Below are positions 26,884 through 37,065 of a stretch of 64,000 nt of DNA, one piece after another. The DNA comes from an uncultured Pontibacter sp. (lineage in GTDB: Bacteria > Bacteroidota > Bacteroidia > Cytophagales > Hymenobacteraceae). The DNA lies in contig NZ_CANMNI010000003.1 in the NCBI RefSeq assembly GCF_947499215.1, positions 806,001-870,000 on the forward strand. The letters run 5' to 3'. Position 1 is the stretch's first letter. Every line of letters begins with the position of its first letter. Position numbers and translations under genes: made by a program. The notes below the pieces were generated by a model that had not been told where the DNA came from, made no database searches, and saw only the letters and a list, made by a program, of their open reading frames with translations.

Positions 26884-28188
26884 TTAGTTAACTGAAACTA
26901 AATAATAGTTTTTCTTACCCTTCTGTACAACAAGGTATTTTTGCTGCAGTAGCTCGTAGTTTACCGGATCTTCCGTTCCCTGAATTTTCTGACGGTTAAT
27001 ACTCACGCCGCCGTTCTTGATCATGCGCTTGGCTTCGCCCTTCGATTCGAAGATTTGGCCACCCGTAACTTCAGAAAGTAGATCGCTAACCGTGGCAGCT
27101 CCTTCGTAATGGCCGCGGCTCACTTCTATCTGCGGCACACCTTCAAACACTGATAGCAAAATATCCTCCCGAAGGCCTTTTAGCGTATCTAGATCGCCTT
27201 TTCCAAATAAAATTTCAGAAGCATCGACTGCGGATTTGTAATCTTCTTCGGAATGCACGCGAATTGTAACATCTTTAGCCAAGGCTTTTTGCAATACACG
27301 CAAATGCGGGGCCTGTTTGTGCTCCTCTATTAGGCTTTCTATTTCATTCTGCGGCAACAGCGTGTATACCTTGATCAGTTTCTCAGCCTCCTCGTCAGAC
27401 AGGTTCAGCCAGAACTGGTAGAACTTGTAAGGAGAGGTGAGGGCCGGGTCTAGCCATACGTTGCCACCCTCTGACTTACCGAATTTAGTGCCATCCGATT
27501 TGGTCACCAATTTACCCACTAAAGCGAAAGCTTTGCCATCATCTATACGACGGATCAACTCCGTGCCTGTGGTGATGTTACCCCACTGGTCAGAGGCTCC
27601 CATCTGCAGTCGCACGTTGTGGTGCTTGTACAAGTGGTAGAAATCGTAGCCCTGTATCAGCTGGTAAGAAAACTCTGTGAAAGAAAGACCCTCGGCTCGG
27701 TTGCCCTCTTCGTCGGCGCTGATGCGCTTCTTTACCGAGTCCTTAGCCATCATGTAATTTACGGTTAGGTGCTTGCCCACCTCGCGCAGGAAGCCCAGAA
27801 AGCTAAACTCCTTAAACCAGTCGTAATTGTTCACGATCTCTGCGGAGTTCGCACCACTGTTAAATTCAAGGAATTTCTCCAGTTGCTTGCGTATACCCGC
27901 TTGGTTAGCCAACAGTGTGTTTTCATCAAGCAGATTACGTTCTGCTGATTTTCCAGAAGGGTCTCCGATCATACCGGTGGCGCCGCCTACCAATGCCACG
28001 GGTTTGTGGCCTGCACGCTGCAAGTGTACCAGCAGCATGATGGTGGCCAAGTTGCCGATATGCAATGATGATGCCGTCGGGTCAAAGCCAATGTAGCCGG
28101 TCGTCATACCGGATGCAAGTTGTTCCTCCGTACCGGGCATGAAATCGTGGAGCATGCCTCTCCATCTTAGTTCTTCTATCAAGTTCAT
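26884..28188 (-). CDS. tyrS: Tyrosyl-tRNA synthetase
   Basis: This class I synthetase charges tRNA-Tyr. The 434-residue protein has the HIGH-type motif in [17 protein letters not shown] at about residues 35-50. The KMSKS-type motif reads [11 protein letters not shown] at about 235. The C-terminal S4 RNA-binding domain is [16 protein letters not shown]. The tyrosine-binding segment [13 protein letters not shown] is intact. It is leftward and shares the terminator with the Hc1 gene. No T-box was seen upstream. Confidence 0.96.
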   Translation of the reverse strand: MNLIEELRWRGMLHDFMPGTEEQLASGMTTGYIGFDPTASSLHIGNLATIMLLVHLQRAGHKPVALVGGATGMIGDPSGKSAERNLLDENTLLANQAGIRKQLEKFLEFNSGANSAEIVNNYDWFKEFSFLGFLREVGKHLTVNYMMAKDSVKKRISADEEGNRAEGLSFTEFSYQLIQGYDFYHLYKHHNVRLQMGASDQWGNITTGTELIRRIDDGKAFALVGKLVTKSDGTKFGKSEGGNVWLDPALTSPYKFYQFWLNLSDEEAEKLIKVYTLLPQNEIESLIEEHKQAPHLRVLQKALAKDVTIRVHSEEDYKSAVDASEILFGKGDLDTLKGLREDILLSVFEGVPQIEVSRGHYEGAATVSDLLSEVTGGQIFESKGEAKRMIKNGGVSINRQKIQGTEDPVNYELLQQKYLVVQKGKKNYYLVSVN

Positions 28189-28213
28189 GTAAGCCTAAAT
28201 CGTCTATTCCGGA

Positions 28214-28221
28214 CAAATATA
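28214..28221 (-). promoter_or_regulatory. tyrS promoter -7 element
   Basis: On the minus strand TATATTTG lies 26 bp before the tyrS start. This is an exact TAnnTTTG match, but the nearest TTG is only 14 bases upstream, short of the usual 19-20. Confidence 0.45.
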
Positions 28222-28241
28222 AAAAAGAGTTGGCACAACCC

Positions 28242-30146
28242 TTAATATAAGGTCTCCATAAAGCTCACTTTGATCTTGGTCTGGAAGTCGCCAATCACCT
28301 TGAATATCTCTTTTAGGGTTACTTGTTCTATCTTGGTGAGTGTCTTAGGGTCCAGCAGATTGTCGGGCGCTTTTCGGTCGTCAATGATCTGTATCGCCTG
28401 TTTCTTCAGCCGCATCCCCATCAGGTAATAATAGGCCTGTAACAGTTCCTGACGCTCCTTTTCAGTGAAAATACCCATTTGGGCGAGTGCTTCTAGGCGT
28501 TCCCCGGTGTTTGTTAAGAAAATACGGTTGCGCAGCGCGTAGGCGCGCACCAAGTCTACGATAGGTGTCATGGTCTTCTTTAGGTTAAATACCTGCTGAC
28601 TGCCACTGCTGAAAGTTTTGATTGTATTGAAAAAGGTAAGTGGCGGCTCATACTGTAGCGCGTTCTGGGCCATGTGGTGCAGAAACCTATGCCTTGGGTT
28701 TTTGAGCTCCTCATTCAGAAAGGCTTTCAGCTCGTCCATAATGGACGCATCGCCATACAGAAAGCGGCAGTCGAAGAAGGTAGCCACTTTGAGCACCGCA
28801 TCCGGGTCCGATTCTGCGAGCCAAGTGCTGTAGTTGCGCTTCCAGTGGGAGAGGGAGTGTGTCCATTTAGAGTTTTTGGCCATAAATCCCCCCTCGCAAA
28901 AACTGAAGCCTATGTGGTCAAGCCGTTCTGACACGATAGTGGCAAAAGCCAAAAAGTAGTCCCGTACCATTTCGCGCTGTTCGTTGGCCTTGTCTTCGTA
29001 TATGATGGCATTGTCCTGATCGGTGCGTAGGGTTTGTTCTTGTCGGCCCTCACTGCCCAGCACCATAAAGACGAATTTAGCCGGTGGAGGCCCCATCTCC
29101 TCGATCACGCCCTCTATTACATTGATGGCTATGGTATCGGCCACCGTCGTGATCACCTGATTCACAATCTCAGACTTCACGCCCCGGTTGAGTAATTGGT
29201 ACACTAGTTCAGGCACTTTTTGCCAGCGCTGTTTGAGCTCCGGAACGTTTCGGGCCAGCTTTACCGACTGTATGAACATAAAAGGGGACTGGGCCAGACT
29301 GCTGAGCAGTTTGTTGCGGCTAATGAACCCGCTATACCCAGCTGCCTCTTCTATAAGCAGATAGCGGGCGCGGGTTTGGAACATGAGCAGTACCGCTTCA
29401 TAAATGTAGGCCTGTGAACTGATGGAGATAATGGGCTGGTCCATAATTTCCTGAACGGGACGGCTGTAATCTACCTGTCTGGCCACCACATTGTTGCGGA
29501 GGGTAAGGTCCGTGATATAGCCAACTATCTGCTCCTGCTCATCTTTCACGAAAAGACAGCTGACTTTCTGATCTATCATCGTCTGGGCCGCGTGTGTGAT
29601 AGAAGTGTCGCCGGAGCAGGACACGATGGCCCTTGGTTCTATGGTCTGGAGCTTTCGGGAATACAGTTGGTCAGCCGCAATGTTGTTTTCGGGTTGTATG
29701 CGGGAGGGTCTGATGAAGTGCGCATACTCTTCATCAAGCATACGGCGTCCGTACTCGGCTGTGAAATAATGGAAGAAGCCCTCATAGGCTTGACAAAGTG
29801 CCAGAAACTCTTTGCGGTGCAAGGTATAAACCACGGTGCCCTTGGAGGGGATGACCGTGCGGAATGATCGGCGGCGGTTTAGCAGGATGGAGGCACCTCC
29901 AAAACAATGGCCACTGCCATACCTGACCGGAAGTCTTTTGTTCTGCTCGCTGTCGTAAAAGAATACCTCGTACTCCCCCCGCACGATAATATCGACTCCT
30001 CGCAGCTTCGAAACATCCTGCAGGTATAAGATCGTGTCTTTGGGGTGCTGTACTTCCTGCAGCAATTCAGCCACGCCCTGCAGTACCTCATCCGGAAGCA
30101 GGTTGAAGGGCTTGACGGTTTTTAAGAATTTGGATTTTGGGTTCAT
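28242..30146 (-). CDS. cNMP-binding / CBS / DUF294 nucleotidyltransferase-like protein
   Basis: The 634-residue cytoplasmic protein has four parts. A Crp-type cyclic-nucleotide-binding domain covers about residues 10-140 (YGSGHCFGGASILLNRRRSFRTV). A CBS pair covers 165-290 (AAQTMIDQKVSCLFVKDEQEQIVGYITDL). A DUF294 nucleotidyltransferase-like domain follows at about 330-470 (VLGSEGRQEQTLRTDQDNAIIYE, with the GS and DxD metal motif). The DUF294 C-terminal region completes it. The domain set suggests a signal-regulated nucleotidyltransferase; substrate and ligand are unknown. The ATG overlaps the upstream exonuclease stop (ATGA), so the two proteins are translated in a coupled way. Confidence 0.88.
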   Translation of the reverse strand: MNPKSKFLKTVKPFNLLPDEVLQGVAELLQEVQHPKDTILYLQDVSKLRGVDIIVRGEYEVFFYDSEQNKRLPVRYGSGHCFGGASILLNRRRSFRTVIPSKGTVVYTLHRKEFLALCQAYEGFFHYFTAEYGRRMLDEEYAHFIRPSRIQPENNIAADQLYSRKLQTIEPRAIVSCSGDTSITHAAQTMIDQKVSCLFVKDEQEQIVGYITDLTLRNNVVARQVDYSRPVQEIMDQPIISISSQAYIYEAVLLMFQTRARYLLIEEAAGYSGFISRNKLLSSLAQSPFMFIQSVKLARNVPELKQRWQKVPELVYQLLNRGVKSEIVNQVITTVADTIAINVIEGVIEEMGPPPAKFVFMVLGSEGRQEQTLRTDQDNAIIYEDKANEQREMVRDYFLAFATIVSERLDHIGFSFCEGGFMAKNSKWTHSLSHWKRNYSTWLAESDPDAVLKVATFFDCRFLYGDASIMDELKAFLNEELKNPRHRFLHHMAQNALQYEPPLTFFNTIKTFSSGSQQVFNLKKTMTPIVDLVRAYALRNRIFLTNTGERLEALAQMGIFTEKERQELLQAYYYLMGMRLKKQAIQIIDDRKAPDNLLDPKTLTKIEQVTLKEIFKVIGDFQTKIKVSFMETLY

Positions 30147-30862
30147 ATTAAAAGAGCGGTTGCAAGGTATAGGAGCAAAATGATAAGAAGGGCGCTAATT
30201 ACATACAGTAGCTTCCGCCGATGGCTTCTGGGTTTTTTGCGCAGTGCCTTTTCAGGTATAGGCGATTGCTGCAATTGAATGGTGCGCTCGTCAATGTCGC
30301 CTGCGCGCCAGAGTTCAAAAAAACAGCGGGCTGTGGCGTGGGCATCAATTAGTGCATCGTGCTCCTGCTGGAGTGGCTCCCCGAAGAGCCGCATGTAAAG
30401 TTCACCAAGCCGCATGTGGCGGTGGCGGGCTTCCCGTATAAAATGCCCTGTAGCCTGCATGGTGCAGAAAGTGGGCAGCTGCTCGAGCGGATTATCCAGT
30501 CCAGCCCTGTAAAAACCGAGGCCGAGCATATGATAATCGAGTTGCATAAAGTGTCCCACTACTAGCGGTTTAAACTTTAACAAGTCCTTTTGCAATTGCT
30601 GCATCGCCTCATAACGGCCGTGACCATTCTGCTCCAAAAATTCTAAGCTGATACCGTGAATGCTCTGTGAAACAGGGCTCATCTCGTAGTCGGAGGGTTT
30701 GATGTAGAAATTCTCCGACTTAACCAGATCGCCTTCGCGGGTATAGACCTCCCATGCGACCTGCACAATGTGCGGCCAGTTGTCCCGGGCAGAATAGGGC
30801 TTACTCCAGTCCTTAGGCAGACCGGAAGTTTCAGTGTCAACAAAGAGCAGGTAGGCGTTCAC
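30143..30862 (-). CDS. DnaQ-like 3'-5' exonuclease with a C-terminal membrane anchor
   Basis: This 239-residue protein is in the DEDDh exonuclease fold. Motif I is FVDTETSGLP, motif II is in VVGHFMQLDYHMLG, and motif III is EHDALIDAHATARCF. The last 25 residues (RKLLYVISALLIILLLYLATALLI) form a hydrophobic helix following a KKPRSHRR basic stretch, which predicts tail-anchoring in the inner membrane with the nuclease facing the cytoplasm. Such an anchor is unusual for this family. The next gene begins inside its stop codon. Confidence 0.82.
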   Translation of the reverse strand: MNAYLLFVDTETSGLPKDWSKPYSARDNWPHIVQVAWEVYTREGDLVKSENFYIKPSDYEMSPVSQSIHGISLEFLEQNGHGRYEAMQQLQKDLLKFKPLVVGHFMQLDYHMLGLGFYRAGLDNPLEQLPTFCTMQATGHFIREARHRHMRLGELYMRLFGEPLQQEHDALIDAHATARCFFELWRAGDIDERTIQLQQSPIPEKALRKKPRSHRRKLLYVISALLIILLLYLATALLI

Positions 30863-31013
30863 TTTATAAAATTAGGTATAATTTCATACGGCTGTGACAC
30901 GGGCAGGGTATAATCTTCATTTTGCCCACTTTGTCTTTCTTTTGCAGCGCAGGATAGAGTATATTTGATGTTTGTATACCTGATTCGCTGACACATTATA
31001 CCTACCAAAAAGC

Positions 31014-32063
31014 ATGTCGCACACACCTGAAGGCATTATAGAGCAACTGAAGAAAAGGCAGTTCGCGCCCGTGTATTTTTTGCAGGGGGAGGAGCCGTTC
31101 TACATCGACCAGATAGCCGACTACATTGAGGCCAACGCCTTGAAGGAGCACGAAAAAGGCTTTAACCAAGTGGTGGTGTACGGTAAGGACGTAGATGTGG
31201 CCACAGTGTTGTTGCAGGCGAAACGCTTCCCGATGATGTCTGAGCGGCAGGTGGTGATCGTGAAAGAGGCGCAGAGCATCGTGGACTTGGAGCGCGAGGA
31301 GGGTATGAAGCAGCTAGAAGCCTACCTGCAAAATCCTTTGCCCTCCACCATATTGGTTTTCTGCCATAAGCACAAGTCCTTAGACGGTCGCAAAGCATTG
31401 GGGAAATCGGTGCAGAAGCACGCTGTTTTGCTCACCACCAAAAAGCTGTATGACAATCAAGTGCCGACTTGGATCAACGGGTATGTGAAGTCCAAGGGGC
31501 TGCAGATCAGTCCGAAGGCGGTGATGCTGCTGAGCGAATACATCGGGGCCGACCTGTCGCGTCAGGCAAATGAGATAGACAAGCTGCTCATTAACCTGAA
31601 GCCGGGGCAGACAATAGACGAGCGGGTAGTGCAGGAGAACGTAGGCATCAGTAAAGAGTACAATATTTTCGAACTACAGTCCGCTTTGATTGCGCAGGAT
31701 GCCCTGAAGGCAAACCGCATCATTCACTACTTCGAGGCCAACCCAAAAAACAACCCGCTTATACCTAACCTAAGCCTTTTGTTTTCGTTTTTCACCAAGC
31801 TCCTGACCCTGCACCAGTCGGCTGATAAAACTGAATCCGGAGTTCGAAAGAGCTTAGGCAATCGGGGCTTTCTGGTGAAGGAATACATGCAGGCGCTGCG
31901 TGCGTATCCGCTGGGCCGCGTAGCCGACATTATCCACCACATACGCGTGGCTGACCTGCAGGTAAAGGGTGTCTCGGGCGGTGATATGAGTGAAGCTGAA
32001 ATTCTTAAAGAGTTGGTTTTCAAGATCCTTCACCCGGTGCCCAGAACTTTAACATTTCATTAA
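31014..32063 (+). CDS. holA: DNA polymerase III subunit delta
   Basis: This clamp-loader subunit opens the beta clamp. The 349-residue protein matches the delta family by its opening PEGIIEQLKKRQFAPVYFLQGEEPFYIDQI, the central DLSRQANEIDKLLINL and the C-terminal collar region with helical repeats (QALRAYPLGRVADIIHHIRVADLQVKGV). There is no Walker A, as expected for delta. Upstream, TATATTTG at 30960-30967 is a good -7 element with a poorly spaced TTTG. The adjacent leftward exonuclease is divergent. Confidence 0.92.
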   Translation: MSHTPEGIIEQLKKRQFAPVYFLQGEEPFYIDQIADYIEANALKEHEKGFNQVVVYGKDVDVATVLLQAKRFPMMSERQVVIVKEAQSIVDLEREEGMKQLEAYLQNPLPSTILVFCHKHKSLDGRKALGKSVQKHAVLLTTKKLYDNQVPTWINGYVKSKGLQISPKAVMLLSEYIGADLSRQANEIDKLLINLKPGQTIDERVVQENVGISKEYNIFELQSALIAQDALKANRIIHYFEANPKNNPLIPNLSLLFSFFTKLLTLHQSADKTESGVRKSLGNRGFLVKEYMQALRAYPLGRVADIIHHIRVADLQVKGVSGGDMSEAEILKELVFKILHPVPRTLTFH

Positions 32064-32192
32064 GTACAATTTAGCGTTTGCAGTACAATATTTGCTGCAC
32101 TAGCTGCATTGTATAAAGGGCGTTGGTCCGGGTCAGGTACGTGCTTTCGGATGTTTATTGCGTGTTGGTTCGTGCGGTTGTCAATTTTTATT

Positions 32193-32200
32193 TAACTTTG
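32193..32200 (+). promoter_or_regulatory. -7 element upstream of the large TPR gene
   Basis: TAACTTTG (32193-32200) matches TAnnTTTG; no TTG lies at the ideal distance upstream. The 233-bp gap before the gene otherwise shows no coding potential. Confidence 0.35.
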
Positions 32201-32296
32201 AGTTGGTCACGATGACTGTAGTGCGATTCGGCGCTCAGTACCGTTGGTCCTAAAAATAGCCATAAGATTAGCTTCTGAGGGAGCAAAAAGACACAT

Positions 32297-35200
32297 ATGA
32301 AGATAGCCTATAAAGTAGCGCTGGCATCGGTTCTGGCTGGAGGAAGCCATGTGGCGGTCGCGCAGCACACGCAGGTATTCACCGCAAAAGACAAACATTA
32401 CCATGAGGGAGTGGAGCTTTTTGACCGAGCCAAGTATGGCGCGGCGCAGGAAGCTTTTCGCAAGTACATCAACCTGATTGGCGACGATGCCAAGACGGCG
32501 GACGCACAGTACTATTATGCGCTGAGCGGTCTGTACCTGCTGCACCCTGACGCGGAGCAGTTGATTCTGAACTTCACGCGTAAGTTTCCGACACACCCGA
32601 AGACCACATTGGCTAACTATGAGCTGGGCCTGTACTACTTTGAGAACAAGGACTATAAAAAAGCGGTTGAGAAACTGGAAAGTGCTCCGACGCATTTGCT
32701 GAGCATTAAGCAGAACAAAGAGCTGGAGTTCAAATTAGGCTATTCTTACTTCGCCAACAAAGATTTTAAAAACGCCAAAATCTGGTTCGACAAGAACAAA
32801 ACGACTGGCTTCCGGGAGGATGAGCATCGTTTTGCTTACGCTTCTAACTACTATGCCGGCTACATTGCCTACCGCGAAGGCGACTATGACGGTGCGAAGG
32901 CAGATCTTCTGATCGCCGAAAAAAATGAGGCCTATGCCCAGATTGTGCCCTACATGATTACAGAGATTCTCTATAAGGAGAATGACGTGTATGAGGTGAT
33001 CCGCTACGGAGAGGCAGCACTTGCCAAAACCCCGAAGGTGCAGCAGGCTGATGAGATTGCTCTGTTAGTCGGGGATGCCTACTACCAGCGCGCGGATTAC
33101 AAGTCGGCGGAAAAGTACTTTAGCCAGTATGCACAGGGCAAGCGCAAGCTAGAACCGGTTATACAGTATAAGATCGCCTTCACAGACTACAAGAACGGCA
33201 ACTACAAGAATGCCATTGCCAATTTTAAAGAAGTAGCGAGCAAAAAAGACGCACTCGGTCAGAATGCGGCTTACTATTTGGGTTTGAGCTACCTCCGCGA
33301 GGATAACAAGCAGTATGCGATGACCGCCTTTGATCAGGCCCGCAAAAATGATCATGACAAGGAAATAACAGAGGCGGCTACCGTAAAATATGCGCAGGTA
33401 AGTTACGAACTGGGCAACTTCCGTGAGGTCTTCAACTCCTTGCAGACTTTTAATCAGGATTTCCCGAAATCACAGCATGCCGCCGAAGTGGACAATCTGT
33501 TGAGTGAGGCCTATTTCAACTCCAATAACTATCCAGAGGCGATTCGGCACATTGAGAACATGCCAAACAAGAGCTACCGCATTCTGGAAACTTACCAGCG
33601 TGTGACGCATTTGTATGGGGTAAACCTTTTTAACGAGGGCAAATTCCCATCGGCGGTTGCGCTGCTCGACAAATCGCTTCAGTACCCCTACGACAAAGAA
33701 ATCACAGCAGCCAGTCATTTTGTGAAGGGCGAGGCTTACTCCATGGGACAGCGTTACGTGGATGCCATCAACAGTTATGCGGCTGTATTCCGCAATAGCG
33801 GTGCCAGTAAATCAGACTACTACCTGAAATCACGCTATGGTATCGGCTATGCCTACTACAACTCCAAAGAGTACGATAAGGCCCAGCCGCACTTCAAGGC
33901 CTATGTGGATGCCACCAATCCAAGCGATCCGAACCATTACGATGCTATGATACGCTTGGCTGACCTGCACTACGTGAACAAGCAGTATAGCCAAGCTTTG
34001 GGACTGTATGACAAGGTGCTGGCTTCCAATTCGCCTGACAAAGACTACGTGTACTTCCAGAAGGGTATTGTACAGAGTTTGAGTGGCAACAAAGATGGCG
34101 CGAAGCAAAATCTGCAAACTGTGATAACTCAATATCAGAAGTCACGCTATGTGGAACCTGCCATGTACCAGCGCGCGATCATCGATTTCGAGGCCGGTAA
34201 CTACCCTTCGGCTGTCACTGGTTTCACTAACCTGATCCAAAGTAGACCACAGAGCAAACTCCTGCCAAATGCGCTCGAAAAACGAGGGATAGCCTATGCT
34301 AACATGGGGCGCAATGCTGAGGCAGCTGCGGATTATAAGCGCGTAGTCGATGAATTCCCGAATTCACGTTCCGCCAGCGGCTCGCTTTACAGTCTGCAGG
34401 AAGTACTCGCTGCTCAAAACAAAAGCGAAGAGTTTGATACGTATGCTGAGAAATTCAGAACGGCCAACCCTGAGAGTAATGCTCTAGAAAGCATTGAATT
34501 CGAAGCTGCTAAGACGCTTTATTTCAATGAGAAATACGATCAGGCTCTAACCAAATTGGAGAGTTACTTAAAGACCTATCCGAAGAGTCCTTTTGCCAGC
34601 GACGCCCGCTACTTCTTAGCAGACTCATATATGAGAGTAGATAACCAGCAGGAAGGTTTGCCGCGCATGAAAGAAGTAATTACTGAAAACAAAACGGAGT
34701 ACTTGAACCGTGCCATTCAGAAAGTGGCTGATGCTGAGTTTGAGAACAAGAATTACCCAGAGGCGATCAAGTATTACAGCCGTCTGCGTGATCTGGCCAT
34801 TAACCGTCGCGAGCAGCAAACAGCTCTCACCGGTTTGATGAAGAGCCACTTCCTGACAAAGGACTATAGCTCATCCAAGCGCATCGCCAACGAGCTGATC
34901 AGTCAGGGCAATGCGGCGCTGTATGTTTATAACACGGCCCTTCTTTACAAAGGCAAAGCCACGTATGCGGAAGGAAACTTGGAGCAGGCGCTTAAGGAAC
35001 TGCGAGAAACTGCTGCGGCTGCGGCTGATGAGAATGGCGCTGAAGCGCAGTATCTGGTAGCCGAGATCCTTTACAAGCAGAAGAAGCACAGCGAGTCTAT
35101 TGATGTGGCCTTCGACTTCAACACCAAATTCTCCAGCTACGACTATTGGTTGGGCAAGTCCTTCCTGATTATTGCCGACAACTATGTTGCCCAGAAGGAG

Positions 35201-35344
35201 ACCTTCCAAGCCCGTGCAACGCTGAATTCAATTATCGAAAACTCACCTGAGGCGGAGATTGTGGCAGAGGCTAAGCAGAAGTTGGCAAAATTAGGCGGCG
35301 CTGACAGCAGCCCGGCTGACACACTGCAGGGAGGTAACCAATAA
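32297..35344 (+). CDS. Giant secreted TPR protein
   Basis: The 1015-residue protein has a signal peptide (KVALASVLAGGSHVAVAQ) followed by TPR/SEL1-like repeats along nearly the whole length, each about 34-40 residues (for example YKKAVEKLESAPTHLLSIK, YKSAEKYFSQYAQGKRKLEP and YPEAIKYYSRLRDLAINRREQQ). I estimate more than twenty repeats. It resembles YbgF/Tol-type and BamD-type periplasmic scaffold proteins, but it is far longer. It leads an operon with a barrel, HU-CCDC81/SPOR, ExbB, ExbD and TonB-like protein, which suggests that it works with that membrane complex. Confidence 0.85.
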   Translation: MKIAYKVALASVLAGGSHVAVAQHTQVFTAKDKHYHEGVELFDRAKYGAAQEAFRKYINLIGDDAKTADAQYYYALSGLYLLHPDAEQLILNFTRKFPTHPKTTLANYELGLYYFENKDYKKAVEKLESAPTHLLSIKQNKELEFKLGYSYFANKDFKNAKIWFDKNKTTGFREDEHRFAYASNYYAGYIAYREGDYDGAKADLLIAEKNEAYAQIVPYMITEILYKENDVYEVIRYGEAALAKTPKVQQADEIALLVGDAYYQRADYKSAEKYFSQYAQGKRKLEPVIQYKIAFTDYKNGNYKNAIANFKEVASKKDALGQNAAYYLGLSYLREDNKQYAMTAFDQARKNDHDKEITEAATVKYAQVSYELGNFREVFNSLQTFNQDFPKSQHAAEVDNLLSEAYFNSNNYPEAIRHIENMPNKSYRILETYQRVTHLYGVNLFNEGKFPSAVALLDKSLQYPYDKEITAASHFVKGEAYSMGQRYVDAINSYAAVFRNSGASKSDYYLKSRYGIGYAYYNSKEYDKAQPHFKAYVDATNPSDPNHYDAMIRLADLHYVNKQYSQALGLYDKVLASNSPDKDYVYFQKGIVQSLSGNKDGAKQNLQTVITQYQKSRYVEPAMYQRAIIDFEAGNYPSAVTGFTNLIQSRPQSKLLPNALEKRGIAYANMGRNAEAAADYKRVVDEFPNSRSASGSLYSLQEVLAAQNKSEEFDTYAEKFRTANPESNALESIEFEAAKTLYFNEKYDQALTKLESYLKTYPKSPFASDARYFLADSYMRVDNQQEGLPRMKEVITENKTEYLNRAIQKVADAEFENKNYPEAIKYYSRLRDLAINRREQQTALTGLMKSHFLTKDYSSSKRIANELISQGNAALYVYNTALLYKGKATYAEGNLEQALKELRETAAAAADENGAEAQYLVAEILYKQKKHSESIDVAFDFNTKFSSYDYWLGKSFLIIADNYVAQKETFQARATLNSIIENSPEAEIVAEAKQKLAKLGGADSSPADTLQGGNQ

Positions 35345-35352
35345 TACATCAG

Positions 35353-37059
35353 ATGATGCTGAAGAGAAAAACCAACATGAAGAATAAATTAAAGAAAGCT
35401 TCGCTCGTCCTTGTATTGTGTGCGGGATACAGCTTTATGAATAGCGCTGAGGCGCAAACGACCGGCTGGGGCGAAGGCGCCAAGCTACAGGACGCCGAAG
35501 TGGTGGTAGAGAAGGACCGCAAAATTGAACTGCCGCGGGCCTCTCGCAACTATCAAAAATTTGCCGTAGCCCCACCTGAGCAGGGTGACCGCAATGTGCG
35601 CTACCGCTTTAGCGACTATAGATTGGCCGAGCAGGATGTGGACCTGCAGATGCGTGTGCTTACCATCAAGCAGGATGAGCTCACTAAACTGTACGGCAAC
35701 TACCTGAAGGCGGGTATAGGCAACTACGGTACGCTGTACCTAAAAGGCTACTTCCATAACAAGCGCAGCAATGTGGCTTCTTACGGAGCGGATGTTAGCC
35801 ATATCACTTCTGCCAGAGGACCGGTAGACGGCAAAAATTCTGCTGTGACCAACTCGGCCATCAACGTGAATGGCGAGACTTACATGCAGGGGCTTACCTT
35901 GGGAGGCAAACTGGGCTACGGACGCGACAAATATCACTTTTACGGATTTAGCCCCAAACCTACCGATGACTGGGTTACTCCTAATCAGGTATTTAACCGT
36001 GTGAATGCCGAAGGGTATATGCATAACCATGGCGCAGGTATGCCGCTCCTGTTCAGGGCAGGTTTGAATGTGAACTACCTGAATGACCGCTACGACATGC
36101 GGGAGACAAACATCGCAGCCAAACTAAATACGGAGTATGGCATCGATGATGTTTCCGCCTTTAAAGTAGACACGGACCTATCGCTAGTATCGCACAAGGA
36201 TTCTGCTTCGGTTAGCCGTACCCTGTTCAAAGTGCATCCGCAGTACGAGCGTCAGTTGAATGCCATCCGGCTTTCGATTGGTGCTAACATCGCTTACACA
36301 GGCGACACCGTAAACGACGCCCGCAAATTTAATGTATACCCTACCGTGCGCGTGGGAGTGGAGCCAATTAAGGATAACCTTCTGATTTACGCAGGTATAG
36401 GTGGGGATCTGCAAAGGGTTACTTTATATCATCTGACACAGGAGAATCCTTTCTTGGCGCCTAATGTAAGAGTGGCCGATCAGAACAAGGGGCTGGAGGT
36501 ATACGGCGGCATGCAGGCCAATATTGCCAACTATTTGCACCTGACGGGCCGCGTGGCTTACCAAAATTTCCGCAACATGTATTTCTATAACAACTCGGCA
36601 AGCGATTCTAGTAAGTTTGACCTGTTGTATGACGACGGCGTGACAAATGTTTTCAATATTTATGGTGAGGCTACCTTCAATTATTCTGACGAACTGCGCA
36701 TCGGATTAAAGGCTGATTATAATAAGTATAGCACGGCTAGCTTAGAGCAGGCGTTTCACCGTCCGGAACTGATGGCGAGCGTTTTTGCGACCTACAACTT
36801 CTACGATAAGATTCTCTTTAATTCAGAACTTTACTATATTGGGAGTTCTTTCGGACGTATTTATCGTCCGGACGGTACTTCTGTACTGAGGGAGACCGAC
36901 ACCATCATTGACCTGAACCTGAAGGCGGACTATAGATTCTCAAACAGGTTCACGACTTTCCTGATGGTGAATAATTTGTTTGCTCAGAAGTACGAAAGGT
37001 TTGTAAATTACCCGAACAAAAGTATCAACCTGATAGGAGGCGTCTCTTATTCATTCTAA
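35353..37059 (+). CDS. TonB-dependent-type outer-membrane barrel without plug
   Basis: The 568-residue protein has a signal sequence (LVLVLCAGYSFMNSAEAQ) and a mature part made of alternating beta strands ending in INLIGGVSYSF, a typical last strand with C-terminal Phe. I do not recognise a TonB box or plug-domain motif. The N-terminal 90 residues contain an Arg/Lys-rich segment (VVVEKDRKIELPRASRNYQKFA). It may be an outer-membrane barrel partner of the adjacent TPR and Ton-like proteins rather than an ordinary nutrient receptor. The start could be ATG 35353, 35356 or 35377. It follows the TPR gene by 8 bp. Confidence 0.82.
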   Translation: MMLKRKTNMKNKLKKASLVLVLCAGYSFMNSAEAQTTGWGEGAKLQDAEVVVEKDRKIELPRASRNYQKFAVAPPEQGDRNVRYRFSDYRLAEQDVDLQMRVLTIKQDELTKLYGNYLKAGIGNYGTLYLKGYFHNKRSNVASYGADVSHITSARGPVDGKNSAVTNSAINVNGETYMQGLTLGGKLGYGRDKYHFYGFSPKPTDDWVTPNQVFNRVNAEGYMHNHGAGMPLLFRAGLNVNYLNDRYDMRETNIAAKLNTEYGIDDVSAFKVDTDLSLVSHKDSASVSRTLFKVHPQYERQLNAIRLSIGANIAYTGDTVNDARKFNVYPTVRVGVEPIKDNLLIYAGIGGDLQRVTLYHLTQENPFLAPNVRVADQNKGLEVYGGMQANIANYLHLTGRVAYQNFRNMYFYNNSASDSSKFDLLYDDGVTNVFNIYGEATFNYSDELRIGLKADYNKYSTASLEQAFHRPELMASVFATYNFYDKILFNSELYYIGSSFGRIYRPDGTSVLRETDTIIDLNLKADYRFSNRFTTFLMVNNLFAQKYERFVNYPNKSINLIGGVSYSF

Positions 37060-37065
37060 GTGCCT

